Shown here: one piece after another, positions 1 to 9,100 of the stretch
How positions within the stretch are numbered: position 1 is the first letter of the stretch
Layout of the letters: each line of letters opens with the position of its first letter
IMG/VR virus record: IMGVR_UViG_3300025012_000255
Coordinates: 1-27,453 of that record
Reading direction: 5' to 3' (one strand)
DNA from: a virus
DNA length: 27,453 nt
Position numbers and translations under genes: made by a program
The notes under the pieces: model-generated
Seen by the model: the letters and a program-made list of their open reading frames with translations, nothing else
Databases searched by the model: none
Told to the model about the DNA's origin: nothing

Positions 1-1
1 A

Positions 2-1119
2 ATATGTTTCCCAGAGTACGGTTTTAAAGAAACAGATATGTATAAATATGACGATATTACAGCTATTGAAATAATTGATAATTGGATGAAAAGCGACAAC
101 ATCACATATGGTTTTTTGGAATAAAGAATATTTTACATCCAATAACTAAACTGCCAATTGTTGACTTGGATTTTGTAAATAAAACAGACGGTTTTTGGGA
201 TAGCAAAGAAAACAGAATAAGGGCTATTAAACATTATTGTGAAAATCAGTGTAAAGAGAGTATTTTAGATAATATAAATAAATATCAAGATTTACAATTA
301 TGGGTTTTAAAATATTTCAACAAAACAAAATTAAGGCCATTGTATTATTTTAATACATTTAAGATTGATACATATGATTTGTTGGTAGAGAGTTATCCTA
401 TCATAAAAGAAAATAAAATATTATTTCAATGGGAACTATCAAGAAATGCAAATACATCTGTTGGCAATCTATTAGAGGCTTTAAGAAATTTTGTTAATTA
501 TAGAATGAATGATCTAATCCTTGATATAAAAAATGATTTACCAACATACTTAAATTTTACTTTTATGACTGAATTATGTCCTAAGTTTTGTGCATATTTA
601 CAAAATAGTGGACATCGATTAAGAAAATTTACATCATTTTATGAATGGGCATGTTTAGCATTCCCTGAATATAGTAAAGTTTGGAATCCAGAAGATTTTG
701 GGCTATGCCTAGCGTATGATGGAGTAAAATGTGACAGTAAGCAAGAAATAATGGTATATGAATCAATCAAAAGAGACTTAAACATTAAAGACATTTGTGC
801 TATCGGTTCTAAGCATTCAGGAAAATATACGTATAAATACAATGGTATAAATAAAATATGTCCTGATTTTGTCATTGATTGTTTAAATGATATTGAGTTA
901 GATAAACCAGTAATCATTGAATATTATGGATTATATTTAAAAGATTATCAAGGTGAATTATCTATGTTTAAAAACTACCAAGATAAAATAGTGTTGAAAA
1001 ATAATTATTATAAATCTAGAGATGATATTATTTTTATAGACTTATATCCATATGACTTGAAGAACAATTGTGAAGGTGTGAAAAATAAATTAACTGAGGT
1101 ATTATCAAAATTAAAATAA
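2..1119 (+). CDS. PD-(D/E)XK homing endonuclease-like protein, 5' partial, with -1 frame break
   Basis: Two overlapping frames probably make one gene that begins before the window. Frame 2 is open from base 2 to a TAA at 122-124. The frame starting at 82 runs to 1119. The two are joined by a T6 tract at 112-117. A TTG at 82 is the only early start in the second frame, and no ribosome binding site precedes it. Numbering from that TTG (345 residues), the C-terminal part has a nuclease-like layout: E222 in SKQE, D262 in CPDF, E280 in IIEYYG, then a predicted strand IIFIDLY. FPEY occurs both in the upstream fragment and near residue 195, suggesting a repeated module within one protein family. Homing endonucleases of this fold are common free-standing genes in Bacillota phages. 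The nuclease call is inference from motif spacing. The fusion of the two frames is inference from the missing start and the tract. Confidence 0.55.
112..118 (+). other. T-rich slippery heptamer at the frame break
   Basis: TTTTTTG has the X XXY YYZ form in the upstream frame (T TTT TTG). A -1 slip would join the frame-2 reading directly to the 345-codon frame, giving ...ITYGF then FGIKNILHP. This could be programmed frameshifting, polymerase slippage, an inactivating indel or a sequencing error; the sequence does not decide. Confidence 0.4.
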
Positions 1120-1141
1120 TAATTGAAAGAAGGAAAATAAA

Positions 1142-1645
1142 ATGGCAAATGTTAAAAAATTAAGTCAACAAACCATATCCAAAGTATCAACAAAATTTAA
1201 TGAGCGATTTACACTAACTATTACAGATCGTTTTTCTGATACCTATGCAATAGAAATAAATAAATATTTTAAAAAAACTGATGTCCAAAAATTAATAGTT
1301 GATTATCTCTCTTTCAAAGAAGAACTACCTAATATGGTTTCAGATTTGGAATTAATCAAAGATACCGCTTTTATTTTCCCTGCTTTACTCGTTAAATATT
1401 TTACAAATGTTCCACTTTCAGACAATCTTATGGAATTAATATCAGGTACAGAAACACTTATTGACATTGAAGTATTTGATCATATAGTTGGTGCATTACC
1501 CCAAGAAGAAGTAGAAAGAGTAAATACTTTAATTAAGACAATGACTGATAATATACCACTAATGAATCAATTAATGGGAAATGACAATATTGATGAAAGT
1601 TCTAATGAAAAACAATCTATCAACACAGAAGTAGAAGAGCGATAA
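1142..1645 (+). CDS. probable tail assembly chaperone
   Basis: A 167-residue acidic, helical, soluble protein with no signal peptide. Its length and its place shortly before the tape measure fit the tail assembly chaperone (gpG-like) of siphophages, which binds the tape measure and recruits tail tube subunits. The N-terminal half looks globular; the last 20 residues (from about 148) are polar and probably disordered. An AGAAGGA-type ribosome binding site precedes the ATG. The next gene begins 1 nt after the stop, so translation is probably coupled. No long open -1 frame overlaps the 3' end, so the usual G/GT frameshift product is not evident. The call rests on position and size; no signature motif is seen. 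Confidence 0.5.
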   Translation: MANVKKLSQQTISKVSTKFNERFTLTITDRFSDTYAIEINKYFKKTDVQKLIVDYLSFKEELPNMVSDLELIKDTAFIFPALLVKYFTNVPLSDNLMELISGTETLIDIEVFDHIVGALPQEEVERVNTLIKTMTDNIPLMNQLMGNDNIDESSNEKQSINTEVEER

Positions 1646-1646
1646 T

Positions 1647-2114
1647 ATGCAAGTAAAACAAATGAGTTTACATAATCTTATGTCTAGTGTGGAGTTTAAA
1701 AAGAAAGTAGATTATATTAGAGGTGTAGGGGAACAGAGATTATATGAAGCTATTTGGGATAATGTATATATGACTTATACGCCTAAATATTATACTAGAC
1801 AATATGAGCTTTTAAATTCAGTAAGTTCGTCAGTTAAATACAATACAACTTCTATTGAGATTGAAGTATTTTGTGATCAAAATAAAATGTCACACTACAG
1901 CGTTGTTGACGGAAAACCAACATATGTAGGTTGGTTAATTAATGATGGATTTTCGTGGGATGGTTGGGAAGATCAAAATCCTCCGGATTATTTTCATAAT
2001 CGTCCAGAATCAAAGTTTTTAGAAAAAGCTATTAAAGACATAAAAATTGATATGCAAAAAATGTTATTTGAAGCAATTGTTGTTGCGTTTAATAATGGTA
2101 AAAGGTATAGATAA
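1647..2114 (+). CDS. HK97 gp10-like tail component (putative)
   Basis: A 155-residue protein starting 1 nt after the previous stop. The stretch YTPKYYTRQYELLNSV, a following run of short strands, GWLINDGF in the middle, and a C-terminal helix after FHNRPESKFLEKAI resemble the HK97 gp10-like tail-completion family, in which a Y-x-R-T-x-x-L segment and a final helix are typical. Such proteins act at the head-tail junction or tail terminus. They usually sit before the major tail protein, so the position between chaperone and tape measure is unusual. The alternative, a second chaperone-type protein, cannot be excluded. A bidirectional terminator follows immediately. Confidence 0.45.
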   Translation: MQVKQMSLHNLMSSVEFKKKVDYIRGVGEQRLYEAIWDNVYMTYTPKYYTRQYELLNSVSSSVKYNTTSIEIEVFCDQNKMSHYSVVDGKPTYVGWLINDGFSWDGWEDQNPPDYFHNRPESKFLEKAIKDIKIDMQKMLFEAIVVAFNNGKRYR

Positions 2115-2123
2115 TAAAATTAT

Positions 2124-2151
2124 AAAAGGACACTAATTAAAGTGTCCTTTT
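2124..2151. terminator. bidirectional intrinsic terminator
   Basis: A perfect 11-bp stem (AAAAGGACACT at 2124-2134 with its complement at 2141-2151) and a 6-nt loop. The A and T tracts on the two flanks let it act on both strands. It separates the forward chaperone/gp10-like genes from the convergent reverse-strand gene, whose stop codon overlaps the right arm. Confidence 0.85.
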
Positions 2152-2639
2152 TATTGATATTCTCTAATTCTATTAATAACTCCATCTAAATTAAATCTAT
2201 CACTATCATTTTTAAATGAAAATATTGCACTACTTCCATCTTTAAAGGTCATTGTCAAATAGTGTATTAACCTAGTTTCTTTGCTACCATCGTTAATTCC
2301 ACTCATACCTCCAACAATTGCTCCAATACCTCCAAATGCACTACCTATAATAGCTCTACCGATAACACTATTTTCTTTATTCACTAATTGTTTAGATGAA
2401 GTAATTTTTAATTTATCAACAGTTGAGATACGATAAATAATATTATCAATAATAACATTATTTTCATGAAAAGATATGTTTATGTCTATTCCCTTGGCTA
2501 ATTTGCTTATTCCTTCAATATGTTTAAATGGCATAAGTTTAACTATGCCTTTACGTTTTTGAATTTTGAAATACCTTATAAATAAAAATATAGATAAGGA
2601 TATACAGAAATACACAAATATAAGAAAAGTTTCACTCAT
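2151..2639 (-). CDS. small membrane protein with glycine-zipper segment, moron-type
   Basis: A 162-residue protein encoded against the direction of all surrounding tail genes. Residues 1-22 form one hydrophobic helix followed by basic residues, so the rest is likely cytoplasmic. Around residues 90-113 a glycine-rich segment (GSAFGGIGAIVGGMSGI) resembles a glycine zipper, flanked by strands that look like a small beta-rich (PH-like) domain ending in a short helix. It has its own sigma-A promoter, an AAAGGAG ribosome binding site 9 nt before the ATG, and a shared terminator, so it can be expressed without the late operon. A role in host-cell change or superinfection exclusion is plausible for such an inserted gene but is inference only; I recognise no named family. 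Confidence 0.7.
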   Translation of the reverse strand: MSETFLIFVYFCISLSIFLFIRYFKIQKRKGIVKLMPFKHIEGISKLAKGIDINISFHENNVIIDNIIYRISTVDKLKITSSKQLVNKENSVIGRAIIGSAFGGIGAIVGGMSGINDGSKETRLIHYLTMTFKDGSSAIFSFKNDSDRFNLDGVINRIREYQ

Positions 2640-2680
2640 AATCCAACACTCCTTTACTTTTATTATTACATTGTATTGAT

Positions 2681-2709
2681 ATTATACATTTTTTATACTA
2701 TTTAATCAA
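2681..2709 (-). promoter_or_regulatory. sigma-A-type promoter of the reverse-strand membrane gene
   Basis: Read on the reverse strand: TTGATT (2704-2709), exactly 17 bp, then a perfect TATAAT (2681-2686). The predicted transcript start near 2674 lies about 35 nt upstream of the ATG of the gene ending at 2151. The site sits inside the gap before the tape measure. Confidence 0.8.
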
Positions 2710-2747
2710 GTTTTATTTATCCAAAAAGAGAGGTGAGGTGAAATTAA

Positions 2748-5700
2748 TTGGCTGATAATTTAGGATTAGTCATACAGGTTAATTATACTGCTAGTCAACA
2801 TAATATTGATGAAGCAATTAAAAAATTACAAGAACACGTAAACACAAAGAAATTACATATTGCTTTTGATACTGAATCAATTAAAGGATTAGATCAAATA
2901 AGTAAAGCAATTGCTCCTGCAATATCTCAGACAAATAATCTTAATACTTCTATGCATAATTTAGGAAATTCAGTAAATAAACTTAATAAAGAATCTAAAA
3001 TAGACTTTTTTAGTGGCGGTAAATTAACTCAAACTAAAGAAATCAAAGAAATGGAAGATGCTCTTGGTAAACTTCATAAGGTAACTAAAACATTTAGTGA
3101 GGGAAATGAAACTCATCGGATAGTAGAGGATACTACTAACTATAAAAAACAAAGAGAAGAAGTAGATAAATTAACTAACTCAATGGCAAACTTACGTGAG
3201 AAATCAGAAGCAAGAATTAAAACAGATGCTAATAAGTCAGATTTGGCACAAACTAGTGCAATTAATAAAACTATTGAAAAAGAAAATTTAGATAGAATAA
3301 AAGCACAACAAAATGCAAGTGATATGGCAAGAAGACTGATTGTTGAAGAAGAAAATAGAAGAATTGCCACTACTACTGAAGCACAGTCAAGAATAGAAAG
3401 AACTATTTTAGGTAGCAATGAAACTATCTCTCAACAACAAATAAGAATGAACTCTGTTAATGGTCAGAATTATGAGCAAGTTTGGCATAGAGCTATTGAA
3501 AGTAGGAGAATAGAAGAAGAAAGATTAGCTCAACGACAAATAGAAAATGCTGAAAGAACTACTCAAAGACAACAACAATTATATGCAGGACTGTTTAATC
3601 AAACAGAAAGATCAATTCAACAACAAGCTAGATTACTTAATACAAGAATGCAGTCGGCTTTGGGTTTGGGAAACAATATTAGTAATAATTTAACTCCTGA
3701 GAGTTCAAGAGTATTAGAGCATCAATTAGAGAGATATAGAAATATAATTAGACAATTTCAAGCAAACAATGAAATTGGTATAACAATAAGACCAGAGCAA
3801 TTGACACAATTACAAAATCTTGAAAATCGCATTAGAAGATTTTATGAGACTGTTAGACAAGGACAAAATGATTCTCATGGTTTTAATTTTACTCAATATG
3901 AACAATTTACTCGTTTAAATCCTGCCATTACGAATGCCACTCATGCACAACAATATTATAATACTTCTTTATTGGAAGGTCATAGATTAATTGCTTCTAA
4001 TATTCAACAAACAGAGCAATACATAAGAGTAACACAGCAATTAAGAAATGGAAGTCAACATTTAAATTTAGGGGTTTATATCGATAGAGCAACAGGTCAA
4101 ATGTATCAATTTAATGAAGCTTTGCGAGATGGAATGACTAGAAGTTGGGGTCTTGGAGAAGCCATGAGTACGGCGGCAACCAAGGCTATGGTATGGAGTG
4201 TCGTAATGGGCACAATGTATTCATTTCTCAATATTTTACAGCAAATTCCATCTGCAATTATTGAGATTGATACAAGATTGGTCGAGATGTCCAAAGTAAT
4301 GTCTTCTGATACTGATTTTGGTGCATTGATGGATAGTCTCTCTAAATCAGCAAGTGATTATGGTAGAACAATAACTGAGACTCAAGATGCAGTGGTAGAA
4401 TTTGGTAAACAAGGGTTTGAGGCTGCCCAAGCGATAGAAATGGCCAATACTGCTCTTCTTGGGGCAAATGTGACGGGTTTAAAGACGAATCAAATGGCTG
4501 GATATTTAACGGCTACTATGGCACAGTTTAATATTGTAGCAGAAGACAGTGTATCAATCGTAAATAAAATTAATGAGGTTGACAATAATTTCGCCGTGAC
4601 AAGTCAGGGTTTGGCGCAAAGTTTGGCGAAAGCTGGCGAATCAGCGCAGTTATATGGCGCATCTCTCGACAATGTTATTGGATACACCACAGCAATCCAA
4701 ACCGCCACAAAAGAGAGTGGAAATGTCATCGGAAATAGCCTGAAGTCCACGATTTCTAGGACTTTTTCTGATGACTCAGAGAAAATCCTAAATAGCGTAG
4801 GAATAGCAATAAGAGATATTTCAGGAGAAGTTAGAACAGTAGATCAGATTTGGGGAGATTTAGCAGTAAAATTCAAAACTTTGTCGAATGAGCAACGTCA
4901 ACAAATAGGTCTTACAATTGGGAGTCGTTATCATTTAACACGGTTTTTGGCCCTTATGGATAATTGGGATATAGTTACAAAAGCAACAACAACGTCACAA
5001 CAATCCTTATTCTCGGCCTTGGAGGAAAATAGAAAACACTTAGCCAGTTTAGAAAGTCAAATTAATAAGGTAAAATCCGCAGGTCAGATTTTGGCTTATA
5101 CATTAGGAGAAAATGGTCTCGGAGCCGCTATGTCTGGTGTTTTAGGAGCAACAACTACATTTATTAAAGGTTTAAATGAGTTAGCGAATTTATCAACAAC
5201 TGCAAAAATTGCTATCACAGCATTATCATTAACTGCAATAGGTTTAACGCTTCAAATAACAAATGTAATAGGAGCAATTGTTAAACTTGGTATTGCTATG
5301 AAAACTATGGCTATAGCAAATCCTTGGTTGGCTGTAATTGTAGGATTGGCAACAGTAACAGTTGGAGTTGCTGGTTATTTAGGCAAACAAAAGCAACTCA
5401 AAGAAGAACAAGATAAGATAACAGAAACAGTAGAAAAATCCACAAAAGCATTTAATGATTTAAATGAAGTAATGGATAAGATTGGTTCACCAAGTCTTCA
5501 AAATGTCAATGATGCAGAAGCAGAAATTAAAAAGTTTGATTTATTAATCTCTAAAATAAAAGAAGCCAGTGAAGAAAAAGATAAATTTTATACTCATGAT
5601 GAAGAACTTGGATTAATTCAAGCCAATGTTTCATATGACCCAACTAAGCTTTCTGATGAAATGAAAGATTTAGCTACTAATTTGGGAATTAATATTTTGC

Positions 5701-8558
5701 AGATAAAAGATTGGGCAGAATTTATTGCGATTGCGAAACTGAGACAAGATGAATTAAGTGGAAGTTTGGTAACTGGCAAGAAAAACTCAACTGAGTATCA
5801 GGCAGAACAAATTAAATCTTCTCAGACTCAATTGGATATGGCTAATAATACAAGAGATTTAGTTAATGAATATAAAGAATTATCCACTATTACTGAAAAA
5901 AATGAACAACAAACAAAACGATTTGCAGAAGTAAAAAATATGCTTTTAGCTATGTTCCCTGAAGAATCTGCAAATGGAAAAATTATTATTGAAGCATTAG
6001 AAAGAGAAGCTAATAAACGTGTTGAATTAGCAGAAGCAGCTTCTAAAGGTTCAAAAGAACAGTTGGAAGCAAACAGAAAGACTACACAATCGGCCTATGA
6101 GACTGCTATAAAAAATATGGCGTTGTACCAAGGAGAGATCGATAGACTAAAAGAATTGTGGGATGCTCGTACAAATAATGCTAGGATTCCAGATAGTGGT
6201 AGTATAGGTGGATTAGACATCTTAGAAACATCAAGAATTGGTGGAAAGATAAAAGCATATGAATCAGCAAAAAGTAGCGTAGATTCATTAGCAAAGTCAA
6301 TTTCAGAAATGGATGATATTCTTAATTGGAAACCTGCGTCTGTTTCTGGTACTGGTGATGATAAAAAAGATTCTTCTGCCTCTAAATCCTCATCATCCCC
6401 CAAACCCCAAGACCCCTCCTACACATCTCCAATCGACTCCCTCATCCAAGAAGCAAATGCCCTTTCCAACCTAACAGCAGAGCGCAATAAATCTCTCCAA
6501 ACAGAAATCTCTCAAGCTAAATCCAATAAAGATTACCAACTCGCACTCGAAAAAACAAATTCTCTCCTCCAATCCCAACAAACTCAACTCCAACAACTTT
6601 CCACAGCAAGAGACAAAATAAATGCATTAAAAGATTCTGCTATTTCTGCATCATCTCCTCAATTTGGTGATACTTCAAGATGGTTTAATGACTCTAATGA
6701 ACAATCATCAACATATGTATCAGAATTAAATTCTCAAACTGCAGAAACACAGGAAACAATGGAATCTACTTTTACAACTATGCAAAAATTAAGAAAAACA
6801 TGGGTTGAAAATAAATATGCTGTATCAACATTAACAGCAGAAATGACTGAACTTCAATCTACAATATTAGACATAAATTATGATATTGTAAAATCAGATT
6901 TAGAGTCACACTCTAAACAAATAGATTCTATTTCAGATTCCCTATCCCTCCTTAAAACAGAACAATCCCAATATGATCAACAATCTATTCAATACTCAGA
7001 TAATCAAAAACAACAAATCGAACTCCTAAAGCAAAAATCTGAAGCAATTCAATCTGAAATTGATCATCTTCAAATCCTAATCGCCACAACTAATCTAACT
7101 GCATCAGCACAAGAAGAATTACAATCTACTTTAACATCTCTTTATTCTTCTTTATCATCAACAAAAAGTGAAACTTTATCCATTTACAATTCAATTGCCG
7201 ACTCAATAATTTCAACAATGAAAAAAGCCTATGAGAAGCAAAAAGATATTGCTATTTCTAAAATTGAAAAAGAAATGGATTATGAAGACAAAAGACATGA
7301 GAAAAAACTTGAAAATTTAGATAAAGAAATGCAAAGATATCAAGACGCTTATGATGAAAAAATGAAGTTAATTAATGATGAAGCAAGTGCTGAAGATTAT
7401 AATTTAAATCTAACAAATGCTCAAAAAGAAGCACAAAAGATTCAAAATGATATTAACATCTTATCTTTAGATGATTCAATTGAAGCAAAATTTAAACGAG
7501 AAGAACTAGAAACTCAACTCGCTGATAAAATTACTGAAATTGAAAAGATGCAAAAGGATCATTCTAGAGATTTACGTAAAGATGCTTTATCTGAACAATT
7601 AGACGCATATAAAACAGATATTGATGCCAAGAAAGATGCTGAAGATGAAAAGTACGATTCCATTAAAGATTCATTAGATAAGCAAAAAACTGATACTGAG
7701 TATATGTATAATGAGTTAATTAATGATGAGAGAAATTATGCTAAAATCAGATTGCAGATTATTAATGGAAATGTTGCAGGAATCCAAAACACAATGTCAA
7801 ATTTCCTCGATTCATTTGGAGATATGAATAAATCAACTGCTTCTGATATTGGAGAGTCTTGGCAAGATATTTTAAGTCTGATTGAAGAAGTGAAATCTGC
7901 TTCTGAGGAAGTTGATGATTTAAAATCTTCTAAGTCAAGTAGCTCTAGTTCTAATTCTTCTAATAACCCTACTACTCAAACTTCCAAGATTACAGTTTAT
8001 GGCACTGAAACTGATGTAAGAAATGCAAAAACAGTGGGTTCAACGTCAAAGTTTAATTATGTCATAGTTCCTGTTGGTAGTAATTTAGATGGGGAAGCAA
8101 AAAGTGAAGATTTGGTTTTAGGTGGATCTGCTGTAATCAAAGGCGTGGGTAGTGGTAGTAGAATTTGGGGCGAGACAGCAGAAGATACTCTTGCTGCGTT
8201 TAAGAAGAAAATCGCTGGATATAAAACAGGTGGAGTAAATGACATCCCCGGATTGACGATGTTGCATGGAACTAATTCTAGTGTTGAAACTATTTTTAAT
8301 GCTACTGATGGGAAAAAACTATGGGATCTTGTTCATAACTTACCTAATTTATCTGCTAATATGTTGAATAATAGTATTAAGCTTCCTGATTTCTCAAAAT
8401 TGTCCCTCGCGTCAAAAAATAGTGAAATAAAAATGGAAAATTCTATTACATTTAATATTGATGGTGGTAAAGGATTGAGTAAAAACGATTTAACAAAAGC
8501 ATCTGATTTCATATTTAGTCAGATTAGGAATGGAATGAAAGTAAATTTTGGAGTGTGA
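2748..8558 (+). CDS. tail tape measure protein
   Basis: A 1936-residue protein, the longest gene here, placed between chaperone genes and Dit, as expected for a siphophage tape measure that fixes tail length and runs through the tube lumen. It starts at TTG after AGGTGAGGTG. Residues about 20-450 are coiled-coil, rich in Q, N and R. A TP901-type tape-measure core lies at about 500-740. Hydrophobic segments occur near 478-505 and 819-878. Two further long coiled-coil blocks (about 880-1180 and 1240-1690) follow. The C-terminal region after about 1720 is Ser-rich and then contains a globular part with GYKTGGVNDIPG. By the usual rule of about 0.15 nm per residue the tail would be near 290 nm (inference). 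Synonymous codon choice changes sharply near 6388-6600. Confidence 0.95.
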   Translation: MADNLGLVIQVNYTASQHNIDEAIKKLQEHVNTKKLHIAFDTESIKGLDQISKAIAPAISQTNNLNTSMHNLGNSVNKLNKESKIDFFSGGKLTQTKEIKEMEDALGKLHKVTKTFSEGNETHRIVEDTTNYKKQREEVDKLTNSMANLREKSEARIKTDANKSDLAQTSAINKTIEKENLDRIKAQQNASDMARRLIVEEENRRIATTTEAQSRIERTILGSNETISQQQIRMNSVNGQNYEQVWHRAIESRRIEEERLAQRQIENAERTTQRQQQLYAGLFNQTERSIQQQARLLNTRMQSALGLGNNISNNLTPESSRVLEHQLERYRNIIRQFQANNEIGITIRPEQLTQLQNLENRIRRFYETVRQGQNDSHGFNFTQYEQFTRLNPAITNATHAQQYYNTSLLEGHRLIASNIQQTEQYIRVTQQLRNGSQHLNLGVYIDRATGQMYQFNEALRDGMTRSWGLGEAMSTAATKAMVWSVVMGTMYSFLNILQQIPSAIIEIDTRLVEMSKVMSSDTDFGALMDSLSKSASDYGRTITETQDAVVEFGKQGFEAAQAIEMANTALLGANVTGLKTNQMAGYLTATMAQFNIVAEDSVSIVNKINEVDNNFAVTSQGLAQSLAKAGESAQLYGASLDNVIGYTTAIQTATKESGNVIGNSLKSTISRTFSDDSEKILNSVGIAIRDISGEVRTVDQIWGDLAVKFKTLSNEQRQQIGLTIGSRYHLTRFLALMDNWDIVTKATTTSQQSLFSALEENRKHLASLESQINKVKSAGQILAYTLGENGLGAAMSGVLGATTTFIKGLNELANLSTTAKIAITALSLTAIGLTLQITNVIGAIVKLGIAMKTMAIANPWLAVIVGLATVTVGVAGYLGKQKQLKEEQDKITETVEKSTKAFNDLNEVMDKIGSPSLQNVNDAEAEIKKFDLLISKIKEASEEKDKFYTHDEELGLIQANVSYDPTKLSDEMKDLATNLGINILQIKDWAEFIAIAKLRQDELSGSLVTGKKNSTEYQAEQIKSSQTQLDMANNTRDLVNEYKELSTITEKNEQQTKRFAEVKNMLLAMFPEESANGKIIIEALEREANKRVELAEAASKGSKEQLEANRKTTQSAYETAIKNMALYQGEIDRLKELWDARTNNARIPDSGSIGGLDILETSRIGGKIKAYESAKSSVDSLAKSISEMDDILNWKPASVSGTGDDKKDSSASKSSSSPKPQDPSYTSPIDSLIQEANALSNLTAERNKSLQTEISQAKSNKDYQLALEKTNSLLQSQQTQLQQLSTARDKINALKDSAISASSPQFGDTSRWFNDSNEQSSTYVSELNSQTAETQETMESTFTTMQKLRKTWVENKYAVSTLTAEMTELQSTILDINYDIVKSDLESHSKQIDSISDSLSLLKTEQSQYDQQSIQYSDNQKQQIELLKQKSEAIQSEIDHLQILIATTNLTASAQEELQSTLTSLYSSLSSTKSETLSIYNSIADSIISTMKKAYEKQKDIAISKIEKEMDYEDKRHEKKLENLDKEMQRYQDAYDEKMKLINDEASAEDYNLNLTNAQKEAQKIQNDINILSLDDSIEAKFKREELETQLADKITEIEKMQKDHSRDLRKDALSEQLDAYKTDIDAKKDAEDEKYDSIKDSLDKQKTDTEYMYNELINDERNYAKIRLQIINGNVAGIQNTMSNFLDSFGDMNKSTASDIGESWQDILSLIEEVKSASEEVDDLKSSKSSSSSSNSSNNPTTQTSKITVYGTETDVRNAKTVGSTSKFNYVIVPVGSNLDGEAKSEDLVLGGSAVIKGVGSGSRIWGETAEDTLAAFKKKIAGYKTGGVNDIPGLTMLHGTNSSVETIFNATDGKKLWDLVHNLPNLSANMLNNSIKLPDFSKLSLASKNSEIKMENSITFNIDGGKGLSKNDLTKASDFIFSQIRNGMKVNFGV

Positions 8559-8601
8559 TTTAATTTATTGCACTCCTTTCTAATTAGTAAAGTTAATTTT
8601 C

Positions 8602-8661
8602 TAGGGTAGATAGGTTGGAGTTATAAACCAACGACAAGTGTTCCTCAAACACTCTACCCTA
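8602..8661 (+). promoter_or_regulatory. three-way-junction RNA leader and possible terminator
   Basis: The 171-nt gap after the tape measure folds as an outer stem TAGGGTAG (8602-8609) with CTACCCTA (8654-8661). It encloses two hairpins: GTTGG 8614-8618 with CCAAC 8628-8632, and AGTGTT 8637-8642 with AACACT 8648-8653. A T run follows at once (8662-8666), as in a terminator. The 5' part of the second hairpin's loop and closing arm, CCTCAAAC (8643-8650), is perfectly complementary to GTTTGAGG (8710-8717), which contains the ribosome binding site of the next reading frame. Confidence 0.6.
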
Positions 8662-8729
8662 TTTTTCTATGTCTTTTTTTGAGGGTGTTATGGGTTTTTA
8701 TTAATCAAAGTTTGAGGAGTTGATAAATT

Positions 8730-9068
8730 ATGATAGCGAGACTTACAATCGAATATGTATTAACTAGCATCGAAGGTTTAGGTTATGAATTATTAAGTGA
8801 ATATGTTAGAAATAATGATAAATTAACAGTAAAAGACAAAGAAGGTTATTATTATTCTAGTTTTAGCAATCTTAGGTGCAATAAAAAACCAAATAAATTT
8901 ATAAAATCAAATCCTTATACAATACAGAATATTAAACTATGGTGCAAAATAAATAATAGATCATTCAAATTGGTAAGTAATACATATGAACTAAATTCTA
9001 AGAAATTAAAATGGCAATGCAAACTATCCTCTCAAATACATAATAACAAGGAAATAATAATTACGTAA
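8730..9068 (+). pseudogene. truncated homing-endonuclease-like remnant
   Basis: A 112-residue frame with a GAGGAG site 10 nt before ATG. Residues about 15-50 (GYELLSEY...LTVKDKEGYYYSSFSNL) resemble the repeated zinc-ribbon modules of phage endonucleases such as those at 16753 and 22162, but the cysteine pairs are reduced to a single RC. Residues about 61-97 (NPYTIQNIKLWCKINNRSF onward) resemble the linker that precedes the next module in that family. The frame stops just after KWQC, where the next cysteine module should continue, and no nuclease domain follows before Dit. I read this as the N-terminal stump of an endonuclease lost by deletion. It may still be translated, possibly as a DNA-binding fragment. 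Confidence 0.55.
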
Positions 9069-9100
9069 TAAATAATAATCTACAAATGAGGTGAAAATAA

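Noticed and set aside
1600-1660. Possible G/GT-type programmed frameshift joining the chaperone to the next gene
   Set aside because: The second frame is open only from 1635 upstream of its ATG and no slippery sequence is present; the two genes simply abut.
8602-8661. tRNA-like or hammerhead-like reading of the three-way junction
   Set aside because: There is no D arm, no proper T-loop and no CCA, and the junction lacks the hammerhead core (CUGAUGA and GAAA).
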